Positions 1 through 9,508 of a stretch of DNA of 13,269 nucleotides are shown piece by piece. The stretch lies in contig JARVKI010000217.1 of NCBI GenBank assembly GCA_036674765.1, forward strand, positions 1-13,269. The letters run 5' to 3'. The stretch's first letter is position 1. Each line of letters opens with the position of its first letter. The DNA is from Seiridium cupressi (lineage: Eukaryota > Ascomycota > Sordariomycetes > Amphisphaeriales > Sporocadaceae). The position numbers and the translations under genes were made by a program. A model generated the notes under the pieces. That model saw only the letters and a list, made by a program, of their open reading frames with translations. It ran no database searches and had not been told where the DNA came from.

Positions 1-649
1 TTACGTATTTTATTAATATAAACTTAATATTAATATATTATCTTAAAGTTTATTTTAACGATAATATATTCGTTATACTTTATAAATAATAATAACGTTT
101 TTTATTTATTTTTTAACTTATAATACTTTAATAAGGTTTAGTTTTAATTTTTTAAAGAAGAATTTATATTTTAATCTTTTTTAAAAATATCGGTTATATA
201 ATTAATCGATATAATTAATTTAAAATATATTTATATAATTTAAGTATTTTATTCTTAATTAAACGTTATTTTTAAATATTATATTAAGGGTATAAACGTT
301 TTTAAACTTATCCTTTATAATAGTTTTTATTAAAATATTTTTAAGTTTTAAAGCGTTATAAAATAATTTTTTAAAGACGATTATTACTTTAAAATCGTTT
401 TAATATCTTATAAATTATCGTATTATAATAGGAACTTTATTAGTCCTTTCTTTAATTAATCGTAATTTTAGTATTTCGGTTTAATTTAGACTTTCTTCCT
501 TTTATTATTATTCCGCGCGGCGGAAGATAACCTGGTTTTAATCGAACTCGTTTCCGCTTTCGTTAAAATACGCAAAATATCCGTAATCGTTAATTCGTCG
601 CTCCGCAGGGTTTTTTCCTATTACCGCGATAATCCTAATAACCGGTATT
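1..649 (-). mobile_element. Probable continuation of the fossil element (gag-pro)
   Basis: The Gag reading frame continues without an obvious indel to the left edge, interrupted by TAA codons. At 385-396 the codons read D-F-K-V. An aspartyl-protease D-S-G-A would become exactly this if its C and G were converted to T and A, so a protease domain is possible. A less AT-rich patch at about 512-660 keeps CpG-rich codons, including an F-R-R-A-E stretch. No reverse transcriptase motif is recognisable before the window ends. Stops are expected often in DNA this AT-rich, so the frame alone proves little; the link to Gag is by continuity. Confidence 0.35.
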
Positions 650-1620
650 ATAAAGTATTATCCTACTTTATCTTTATTTAATTTATATATTCCGTATTAA
701 TCGTTATAATATATTATTTAAAATAAGTTATTATATTTAATTAGGTTTTTTATAATAAGGTTAAATTATCGTTTTTCCGGGATTAATTTAAAAGGTCGTT
801 CCTTTTTAAGCGAGTAATATTCGTTAGTAAAATATCCCGTTTTTCCGTAATTATAATATATTATTAATTTTTTATCGTACTTACTATTTTCTCGCTTTAT
901 AGCGTCGAGGTTTATAAGTTTATTATATTTTTTATAAGACGTTTTTCCGCGTTAATCGTTTTTTAAATAATATTAATTATTTTATCGTAATCGGTTAATA
1001 TTAATTTAAAGCCGTATTTACGTATTAATTCGTATTCTTTTTAATTACTTTTATTTTTCGAGTTGTTTTTTATATAAACGGTTATCGATTTTAATAATCT
1101 TTTCGATATAAGTATCGAGGTCTTTTAATCGGTTTTTTTTAATAATTTTATCTTTAATACCTTTTTTAAATCCTGCGTAAAAAAGCGTTATAAAAGTATT
1201 ATCGTCGCTTTATTCGGTTTTAAAAGCGATTTGCTTAAATTCTGATATATGTTTAATCGCGGAATTTCTTTATTTAAATTATATAAACTTCCTTTCCGTT
1301 ATACGGACTTTATTTAAGTTATTAAAAGTAACTTTAAAATATCGCTTAAACTTATTATAATTAGCGAAAATTCTTTTAATTTTTTCGTTTTTATCGTCCT
1401 TATTATTATTAAGGTAATCCTTTATAATTAATTCGAATTATTCGAAAATATTGTCTTTTAAAAATCCGGCGATATATAATATTTTATTAAAATTATTATT
1501 AATATTATCCTTATAAAAGCGTAGGTATATTTTTATTTAAATAAGGAATTTTTAAACGCTACCGTTTTTACCGTTATAAAATTACGGTATTAATATTTTA
1601 TAATTAATCCCGTTAATAAT
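650..1620 (-). mobile_element. Fossil LTR-retrotransposon Gag (RIP-destroyed)
   Basis: A single minus-strand reading frame, without frame change, keeps the layout of a fungal Ty3/Gypsy-like Gag. From about 1580 down it begins with an F-x-N-G-K segment, then a capsid-like region containing KFL, YLRFY, VRITERKF and ISEFKQIAF. Near 1085-1060 is an IDNRLYKKQLEK segment, then an INLDAIKR motif, then a zinc knuckle at 791-855. In the knuckle the expected C-x2-C-x4-H-x4-C ligands all read as tyrosine, the result of TGC to TAC and CAT to TAT. A post-knuckle stretch (about 655-738) resembles the conserved SWTACYDD-type segment. In-frame stops are mainly TAA where Gln or Trp is expected. Not functional. 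Family assignment is by recognised motif pattern, not by search. Confidence 0.72.
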
Positions 1621-2204
1621 TAACGTTATAATAAAAATAGCCGCGATTTATTTAATAAATTATTAATTATTATTATAAACGTTATTATAAACTTATTAAA
1701 GGTTATTTAATTATACCGTTAATTTTTATTATTATTATTATATTTAATATATTATACGTAAAGCGTCGGGTTTACCGATCGGGTTTTTAACGTTATTTTT
1801 ATTAAAAGTTTAAAGTGCTATTATTACTTATAAAATATTATTTAATAATTCTTAAACCGGAATATATACCTAAATAAAAATAATTAAAATATAACGAATA
1901 TATTATTATTAAAATAAACTTTAAAATAATATATTAATATTAAGTTTATATTAATAAAATACGTAATATAAAATAAAAATATTAAATTTTAAAAGTAAAA
2001 ATATAATTATTAAAGTTTAATAAGCCTTATTTATAAATAAATAAATGTTTAAATTAATTATTAAAATAATAATTATTTATATAATATTAAAAAATTTAAT
2101 CTTTATTATATTTATTTATTTCTTTTTTAATATTAATAACTTATTATTAATTTATTATAAACGTAATAATTTAAAAGTGATTTTTTATTTTAACTTATTA
2201 TTAA

Positions 2205-2335
2205 ATCGCTTTTAACTTACTAATCCACCGGTAATTTAATTACGTAACCTTTAATTTATTTAAGTGCTAGCCTTCGCTTATTATTTATATTTATACGCGG
2301 GGTTTACGGCCTATTTTAAAGCCTGCCTAAAGTTT
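2205..2335. repeat. Less mutated island inside the AT block
   Basis: This stretch is richer in G and C than its flanks and keeps CpA and TpG sites that are otherwise gone, for example in CCACCGG near 2225, GTGCTAGC near 2264 and GCCTGCC near 2321. It lies upstream of the fossil Gag on the minus strand, where a 5' LTR or leader would be expected, but no matching second LTR, TG...CA ends or target duplication can be seen. It may be an LTR piece, a younger insertion or a single-copy sliver. Identity unknown. Confidence 0.3.
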
Positions 2336-4300
2336 ATTCGTAATATAATAATATATATTAAATTTAAAACGTATTTAAATAATAAAATTTAATAAAATAA
2401 TATATTTTGTTTAATTAAACGTTTAAAATTAAAGTTTTTTTATTAAATTTAAAAAAGTTATTATAAATATTAATAATTAAAAAAAATTAATAAACGGATT
2501 TAATTAAATTTAATATTTTATTATTTAAAATTATTATATAAAATATAACCCGTTATATTAATATTATATTAATTTTTAAATATTAAAAAATAAAATAAAA
2601 TAAAATAATTTTAATAATATTAATAAATAAATTATTTTTAATAATAATTAAAGTTTATATATAAATAAAATATATTATATATAAATAATATTATTTATAA
2701 AAAATAATTTAAAAATAAAATAATATATTATAAAAAGAAAATAAACGAAATTATATATAATTAAAAAATATAATATTATATTATAAATATTATTTATTTA
2801 ATTTATAAAAAAGAAAAAGAAATAAAAATAAATAAAAATAAACGCGATTAAACGTAAATTAATAATAATATAATATATTTATAAACGGTAAAAAAACTTA
2901 TAATAAATTAAAAATAAATATAATTATTAAAAAATACACGCGATTAAATATAATTATTTTTATTTAAAAGAGTTTATATTATTACCGCGAAAATTAACAA
3001 TTTTTTTAATAAATATAATAATAATATTATAATAATAAACGAATTTAACGTTTATTATAATTATTTATTATTTTTTAATTATAATATTAATATATATATA
3101 TATATATAAATATATTAAAACGAATATAATTATTTATAAATACGTATAATTTTTAAAATTTTAATTATTATAAAAATCTATTTTTATAATAATTAACTTA
3201 TTTTTAATTAATTAATTATTATAAATAATAATAATATATTTACGCTTTTATATAAATTTAATTTAAAATCTTTCTTTTAAATTAAATATTAATAAATATA
3301 AATAAACGCGAATATAAATAATTTTATTTTATATATAAATAAAAATAAATAAATATTTTTTAATTTTATTATTATAATAATAATTAAAATAAATATTTTT
3401 AAAAAAGTTATTATTTATATTAATATAATTAAATATAATTAAATATAATTATATATAATTATTTATTAATAATATATTTTTATAAAGGTTTTTAATATAA
3501 AAACTTAAAATTTACTTAAATTTTATTAAAAATTATATTAATATTTTTAAATTTTAAAATTTAAATAAAATTTTATATAATTATATTAAAATAAATATAA
3601 ATATAAATAAATACGTTTAATTATAATATTCTCGGTAATAATATTTTAATTTATAATATAATTATTAATTTAAATTATATTTATAATAAATACGTTAAAA
3701 TTACGTTTATTTTCGTTTATTTTAATTAAAATTAACGTAATATTTTATAAAAGCGTAAAATTATAACCGTTTAATTTTTATTTATTAAAATTAATAAGTT
3801 TTTAATTTATTTTAATATAATTAAAAAAGATATAATACATTTATATTTATTTAAAAATATTTTATAATAAAAAAACGTATTATTTAAATATTTATATTAA
3901 TTTATTTTAAAATAATCGATAATTATTTTTATTTATATATATTTATATATAGTTAGTTTTATTAATAATAATTATATTAATATATATTTATTTTTATATT
4001 ATTATATTTATAATAATTTTATAATAAAAAAATAAATATATATTAATATTATTATTATTATTAATTAAACCGATTTTAAAAATTTAATTTACTTTTAAAC
4101 GTTATTTAATTTAAAAAAAATTAAATTATATACTTTTAAATAATTTTAAATAATTACGCGTAAATATATATAAAACGATTTAATTTTTTTTAATTTAATT
4201 TATTCTTTTTAATTCATTAATCTTATTAAAACTTAATTTTATTCGCGTAATTTAATTTTTAATAAAATAACTTTTTATATATTAATTAAAGCTATTTTAT
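2336..4300. other. Extreme AT desert, no gene visible
   Basis: Nearly 2 kb with no recognisable coding remnant. Positions 2553 to 2652 contain only A and T (100 bases). The remaining cytosines are mostly in CpG, with few CpT or CpC and very few CpA. Short low-complexity tracts occur, such as TA repeats near 3091-3108 and TAAAA repeats near 2590-2606. I see no RNA gene, origin or intact repeat. It may be a second, more heavily mutated element or the far part of the same one. Confidence 0.75.
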
Positions 4301-4915
4301 AATGTGGACCTAGTAATTTTATTTGTTTAAAGTGCGTTTTTCAACAGTAAGCCCTTTATTGCTCCCTACCTAAGGCACTCTCACCGACCGGCTTTACGAC
4401 TTTGCGACAGCGCTGCAGTCATTAGGGCCTCTTATCTGCGACTAAGACAGCAATAAAGTGACCGAAAGAGTGGGGCCTTTGCCGTCTCAATCATCCAGTC
4501 GGGGGCGATTCCAAGGCGTCTGGCTCGATGTGATTGATAATGCACAAGAAATTACAATGCACAGCCCCATTATTTGGCGCGACACAGCAGTGATTGGTGC
4601 TGTAAAAGCATGTCCAGCTTATCTAGCCGAAGCCGTCAGGCTGCAGCCGGCCCCTATATCCTGGTCCTACCGGCCGGAAAGATCCTTGCAGTACTGCAAA
4701 ATGGTGACCCCTTGCATTTGGAACCAAGAGCAGCGAGATGGCTGCATAGGCAACCTGTAAAACGTGCAAGAACATAGATGTCAATCTTTTCCCTCAATCT
4801 CACAATTCCGTAGCGAACGCCAGTTTTAAGCGGACTTCCCTTGCTGCATCCGATTGTTTGCTCCGACTAATCGGACAGGAAGAGATCCTCCCACGTCTGA
4901 ACTCGGCTGTCCAAC
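4301..4915 (+). other. Intergenic region upstream of the monooxygenase
   Basis: Base composition becomes balanced abruptly at about 4300, and CpA/TpG are common again. Nothing coding is recognised. A 100-codon open frame at 4458-4760 has no family features and a second frame overlaps it, so I treat both as chance. The interval presumably holds the monooxygenase promoter and 5' leader; no convincing TATA element or operator was found. Confidence 0.6.
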
Positions 4916-6311
4916 ATGGGCGATACTGCTGATGGCTTCCGCGTTGTCATTGTCGGCGGCGGCCCTGTCGCATTGGTAGCGGCACTTGCTCTTGCCCAGG
5001 CGGGTATTGACTATGTGGTATTGGAGCGCCGAGGTGCACTTGAGCTCGATGCCGGGGCGTCCGTCGCTGTGTGGCCGCACAATGTTCGCTTGTTCGATCA
5101 GCTGGGCCTTCTTGAAGAGGCTCACCGTACGTATATGCCAGTATTGCATAAGCGCAACTTACGGAGGGATGGCTCCGAACTGGGCAGAAACGATATGTTC
5201 GAGAGAGCTGGCGCCAAGTACGTAGTCCACGACTGAACTGAGACTTTCGTTTTGCCCAATATTCTAGTGTATTACCTATTACTAACGATACCTTAGCCAT
5301 GGTCATCCGTGGATGTGCTTCCGCCGCGCCAAGCTTGTCAATATGATATACGAGGGACTTCCGGATCAGAATAAGGTCTTGTTCAACAAGGAAGTTACTC
5401 TCTTGGAACAAACTGCGACGGGGGTGACGGCGAAATGCGCCGATGGCAGCGTGTATAAAGGCTCTTTTATCCTCGGCGCCGATGGAGTGCGTAGCATTGT
5501 TCGGCGAGAGATAAGCAAGGCTCTCGGAAAAGCAGACGAACCATTCTTGTCGTCTTATCGTGGCATGTATGGTTACACCGACAGATGTCCAGGCCTAGAC
5601 TCTGAGACCCTCTATGAGACGCATAGCAAGGACCTCACAGTCCAGGTAATCGTTGGAGAAGAACAACAACAGTTTCTGGTCTATGAACGATTGGAGCAGC
5701 CGACAAGGGAATTCGTTCGGTATGATAAAACCGACGAAGAAGAGCTTGCGCGGAGATACGCAGATGTTCGTTTCCCTGGACAGAAGCCTGACGACTGGGT
5801 CACTTTCGGTGATATATGGGATATCAAGCAATGGTCAACACTGGCAAACTTGGAAGAAGGAATCGTGAAAAAGTGGCATGAGGGACGCTTCGTGCTGATT
5901 GGTGATGCTGTGCACAGGATGACTCCTAATATTGGCTTTGGCATGAATAGTGGGTTACAAGGGGTAGTACAGCTGGTCAACCGACTCTACGCCCTCCTGA
6001 AGAAGACGACGGAGCCTGACACGGAGACGCTGGACCGGCTGTTTCGGGCATATCAAACTGCGAGGATGGGGAATTCCAAGCAGACAGTCGACACTTCCGG
6101 ATTATACACCCGGCTTGTTGCTTGGAGCAATCCTGTCTGGATATTCACCGACCAGTATATTTTACCCTACATCAACGGCGACAGCGTGGCATTGGACCTA
6201 CTGATGGCTCCGATTGTGCAGAAAGGCGAACCTTTGAATTTCTTGATAGAGAATGGCTTCAAAGAGGGGAAGTACAAATACCGCACTGGTCCAGCAGGAG
6301 TTAGTGTTTAG
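4916..6311 (+). CDS. FAD-dependent monooxygenase (PHBH fold), 438 aa, one intron
   Basis: CDS join(4916..5217,5297..6311). The enzyme should use FAD and NAD(P)H with O2 to hydroxylate or epoxidise a small, probably secondary-metabolite, substrate; the substrate cannot be told. Seen: a Rossmann dinucleotide site at residues 10-20 (VVIVGGGPVAL), where the third glycine of GxGxxG is alanine; an ELDAGASV-type segment near 43-50; HGHPW at 102-106; the DG motif GADGVRS at 161-167; and the GD motif RFVLIGDAVHRMTP at 298-311. The following NIGFGMNSGLQ lacks the usual acidic residue of the (I/L)(E/Q)D segment. Length fits fungal PaxM-like relatives, though no clear C-terminal membrane helix is seen. 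The first ATG has A at -3 and G at +4. Both exons are open and the splice phase matches, so the gene looks functional. No other biosynthetic gene is adjacent. Confidence 0.92.
5218..5296 (+). other. Spliceosomal intron of the monooxygenase gene
   Basis: A 79-base intron with donor GTACGT, branch site ACTAAC at 5281-5286 and acceptor TTAG. It is a phase 2 intron: AA from exon 1 joins C from exon 2 to give Asn101, which restores the family-typical HGxPW segment. Reading through instead meets a stop at 5234-5236. Confidence 0.9.
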
Positions 6312-7151
6312 ACATAGAACGGGAAACTAGAACGGGAGAGCTAAAGTCCGGTTTACAGCTTCAGACAACATATAGCTTTACAATAATCCATTTGTCTTTT
6401 GAGGATAAAAAGCGCTAGCGCATCGTGCATCTACCAAGAGACCAAGTAACACATTGGAAGTCAAGGTTGGCTAATCCATGATTTGCTTAGGAGGTCCCTT
6501 GAATGATCGATTGTGAATGGTTGATGTCATGGCCGGAGACAGCGGTCAGGGGCGTCTGGGTACAGGAGGTTAGCCACATCGTTTAGTATATGTTAGTTCC
6601 CGCTCGAACATCCAGTTGACTGACTGCCCTGACACACGGATTAAGTCTTTGGTCATTTTAGACTAGAGTTGTGATAATGATATACTCAGATAAGAATACT
6701 CTGTTCAACATTCATATGGGGATAAGAAGTTGTCTTAATCAAGCTAGTTCTGAACTCATTCTCCAGTTATGCCATCCTACCACGCGCTAGTTTCACGGAA
6801 TTAACCGCTCGTATTCTTCGCAAATCACAACAATTACTTCGAATGCGGCGAAACCCCCTGTCGATTGTTGATCGCCTCGTGCTTCTGTAGTATCCGTTAT
6901 TAGGGGTTATTGAGGTGATTATCCCACAACCCGTCAACCACCGACACGCGTTGTTCATGCAGTTCAAGTTCATTCCCAAGGAACTACGGGCCCGGTATCG
7001 ACTTCAGAATCTTGTCTTTCGACAACTTCTAGGCTGCAATAGGGCACATTGGATTTTCGATCCCTCATGAACATACTTCTGGGTTTCGAACTTTAGACCC
7101 TTCCCCTTAACCCTTCTGAGCTGAAGTGACACTGGCAAAACTCAACTGAAA
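6312..7151 (+). other. Intergenic region between monooxygenase and HET pseudogene
   Basis: About 840 bases with no recognised gene. It must hold the 3' end of the monooxygenase transcript and the old HET promoter. A perfect 10-base palindrome GCGCTAGCGC lies at 6412-6421, about 100 bases past the stop. A pyrimidine-rich tract (about 7098-7116) precedes the HET start, as often seen in fungal promoters. A 70-codon minus-strand open frame at 6767-6979 has no family features. Confidence 0.55.
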
Positions 7152-9245
7152 ATGGATGACACTCCAGACGACTCGAGGAAGGCTCTGCTCTTGTCCATTT
7201 ACAAACACCTAGATCGAGGACAGTTCCGACTACTCCAAGTCCTTAGAAAAGACACTGGTCTACACTGCAGTCTACTCAAGTCTAATTTGGAAGACAATCC
7301 GGAATTTGTGGCCATTTCATATACTTGGGGCCGGGCTGAAGAGCCTGAGTTCATGAGAGATCCCGACGAGCAACCAACCCAATCGTTCTTCGTCTTTCTC
7401 GAGGAACAGAAGTGGGAAGTGACGCCGAACCTGTAACATCTTCTAGAGGAAATAGTTACCGATGAACAGATGGATAGCAGGTTCTTTTGGATTGATGCAT
7501 TGTGTATTAATCAGAGCGACGACCTTGAAAAGGGTCACCAAGTGAACGCAATGGGGCGTATATACTCGCAGGCTACGTGCGTCTATGTGTGGCTAGGTAA
7601 AGGCAATGCCGACACTCGCAAGGTCCAGGAAATGGTTCACCAATTGGCAGTCATTGGCGACACGCACGCGGAAGCCGATGGGGACATTGATTTCGATAAG
7701 AACCGAGACATATGGGATACCGAGCCTGGCAATCCGGTACATCTTGCACGGCTGGGCTTTCCGACTCCGACAACAGATGATGATTGGCACGCCTTGATGG
7801 CATTCTTTCAGCGCCGCTGGTTTTTCAGAGTCTGGACCATTCAAGAGATTGCGCTGAGCAAGAGAGCTCTGATACGATGCGCCAAGTACACTTTCGATTG
7901 GGATGAAATGGTACCGTTGCAGTAGAGCGTTGGCAAGAGCTCCCTTGGGCGAGCGTGTGCTGCTATCCGCTGCGGCGCGGTTTGGTACATACGCTCTCAG
8001 CTTCGGCACCGTCATGTCCGGTCTCGCCATTGGATTAATAACGGGGAAAGCCGCCGAAGTGGCGAATAATACGCCGAATAAGACTTGGCTTCGAGCAGGT
8101 AACTCTCCAGCTACCGTCATGGATGCCCTTATGCTTGGAACACGCGTTTTTGGAGCCGTAGACCCCGGGACCACCTGTTCGCGGTCTTAGGTCTTTGGGG
8201 CGAATTTGCACAGAAGCAATTCGGCAGCGAGCTGCACCTGCGTGCGGATTACAGGAAACCAGTCCGAGATGTAATGACAGAGGTAATGGTGAATCTCCTG
8301 GCTGAGACTGGGTCATTGAACTTACTCTCGTCTGTTCAGCCTGGCGACAAGACTACTGACGGCTTACCATCGTGGGTCCCCGACTTATCAGTAGCATGCT
8401 CTCAGCCTATAATCGTCAATATGGCCCAGAAGATGTCTCTAGAAAAGATTGATGCTTGCCGGAATGCACCGCAACCTCTAAGGACATTCGAGATAGAGGG
8501 TAAACAATTGACTATGGACACTATGCTATTCGCGACAATCACGGACGTGGGCAACGGGCTTCAGGAGCTAGCAGCTGGTAGATTCGACGAGACGAAATCT
8601 CTACTGTTAGCTGCAGCCGGCCAATTTCCAAGCAGTGCGTTGATGATGGGAACATTTTGCTCCACGTTGGTGTTCCAAGGCATTGAGGCTTTACCTGAAC
8701 TTCCAAATTCGCGATTCTGGAGCCATTTCATGGCCCTCTTTATTGCGCGTGTGGTCGGAGAAATACGAGCCGGGTCTACTCGTGCTGATAGCATTGCCCG
8801 ATTGGACTATCTTGAGACTCTAGCGGGTAGTCCCAGCGATAGTCCGTACATTCCCACATCTCAGCGAGTGGACGCTGCCGGAACTCGCCCGGGGCTTTGG
8901 GGTGAGCATGGATTAGAGATTGATAGCGAAGGAGTGAAAGCAATCTTTGACGAGGCAGGGAGACTTGACTCGCTTTTGCAGAAGACTCTGCGGCGACGAC
9001 GACCATTTCTTACTGACTCGGGCCAATTTGGTATCACAAGCGAAGGTGTCAGGCCAGGAGATACCGTAAGAATTGTTCCGGATGCACGTGCTTTCTTCGT
9101 GTTTCGGAACGAGCCACCTTTTGCTGCGGTAGGGAACATTCAAAGGTTGATAGGCGAAGCATATGTTCATGGAGCGATGTGTGGGGAGGCTTTTGAAGCT
9201 CTGAAGAGCAAAGGCCATGTCTGGGAAACTATTTGTGTGATTTAG
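7152..9245 (+). pseudogene. Broken HET-domain (heterokaryon incompatibility) gene
   Basis: HET proteins trigger growth arrest or cell death on non-self fusion. Recognised: FVAISYTWG at codons 52-60, WIDALCINQSDDLEKG and MGRIYSQATCVYVWLG (about 7488-7602), RRWFFRVWTIQEI (7812-7850), RDHLFAVLGL (8166-8195), LPSWVPDLS (about 8364-8390) and the C-terminal signature GITSEGVRPGD...LIGEAYVHG (about 9030-9170). The full span of about 697 codons fits the family. Damage: in-frame TAA at 7434-7436 (codon 95) between NL and HLLEEI; a stop at 7923-7925 after the frame is lost near 7908-7919; a probable second change near 7970-7982; and a third in the C run at 8163-8166, where VDP and RDHLF lie in different frames. 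Each frame step equals one lost base. No intron of plausible length removes the TAA. The ATG has A at -3 and G at +4. The 3' frame from 8163 to 9245 is open, but no HET-domain core remains with it. Confidence 0.85.
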
Positions 9246-9508
9246 CACTGCGCTCGAATATGGATACGAACAGTTCGCATGTGAACCGATGGACACATGA
9301 GTTTATTGAGTTATATGCACGTTACATTTCAATTTTCCTGACATTAGCTGTTGAACTTGTACTCATATTCAAAGTTATACTTCGTCCTTGTTCCGATCGT
9401 TTCACTCTGCTCCAAAGAAAGGCCCTTTAAAGACCCTAATGCTGGATGCAAGGTTCGATAGGAATGAGAAGTCGTCAATACATGGAGCTACACATTGTTT
9501 CTGTCTCA

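Larger units (their letters stand above)
1..4300. repeat. AT-rich block mutated by RIP
   Basis: Seen: this stretch is overwhelmingly A and T, and CpA and TpG are nearly absent on either strand. Most lines contain none; isolated survivors are a TG near 1064, 1174, 1232-1250, 1452, 1816 and 2046. TpA is correspondingly abundant. Known: repeat-induced point mutation in ascomycetes turns CpA into TpA on both strands of duplicated DNA and leaves this mark. Inferred: these are old transposon copies converted to heterochromatin-like AT DNA. The left edge runs off the window; the right edge is sharp, near 4300. Mitochondrial DNA is a poor alternative because no mitochondrial genes or tRNAs are visible and composition alone would not remove CpA/TpG so selectively. 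Confidence 0.9.

Noticed and set aside
3091..3108. TA repeat as an origin or regulatory element
   Set aside because: Short TA tracts are expected by chance in DNA this AT-rich.
1..4300. Mitochondrial DNA or a mitochondrial insert
   Set aside because: No mitochondrial gene or tRNA is seen, CpA/TpG loss is the specific mark of RIP, and a Gag remnant is present.
4458..4760. 100-codon open frame upstream of the monooxygenase
   Set aside because: No family features, overlapped by another open frame, and no splice link to the downstream gene that adds known monooxygenase sequence.
7425..7460. An intron that would remove the TAA in the HET gene
   Set aside because: The only nearby GT...AG pairs give introns of about 14 to 28 bases, too short to splice, and longer ones would delete conserved HET sequence.
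7593..8174. 193-codon open frame on the minus strand
   Set aside because: It is antisense to the HET coding sequence, whose domain motifs are clear on the plus strand; no recognisable family.
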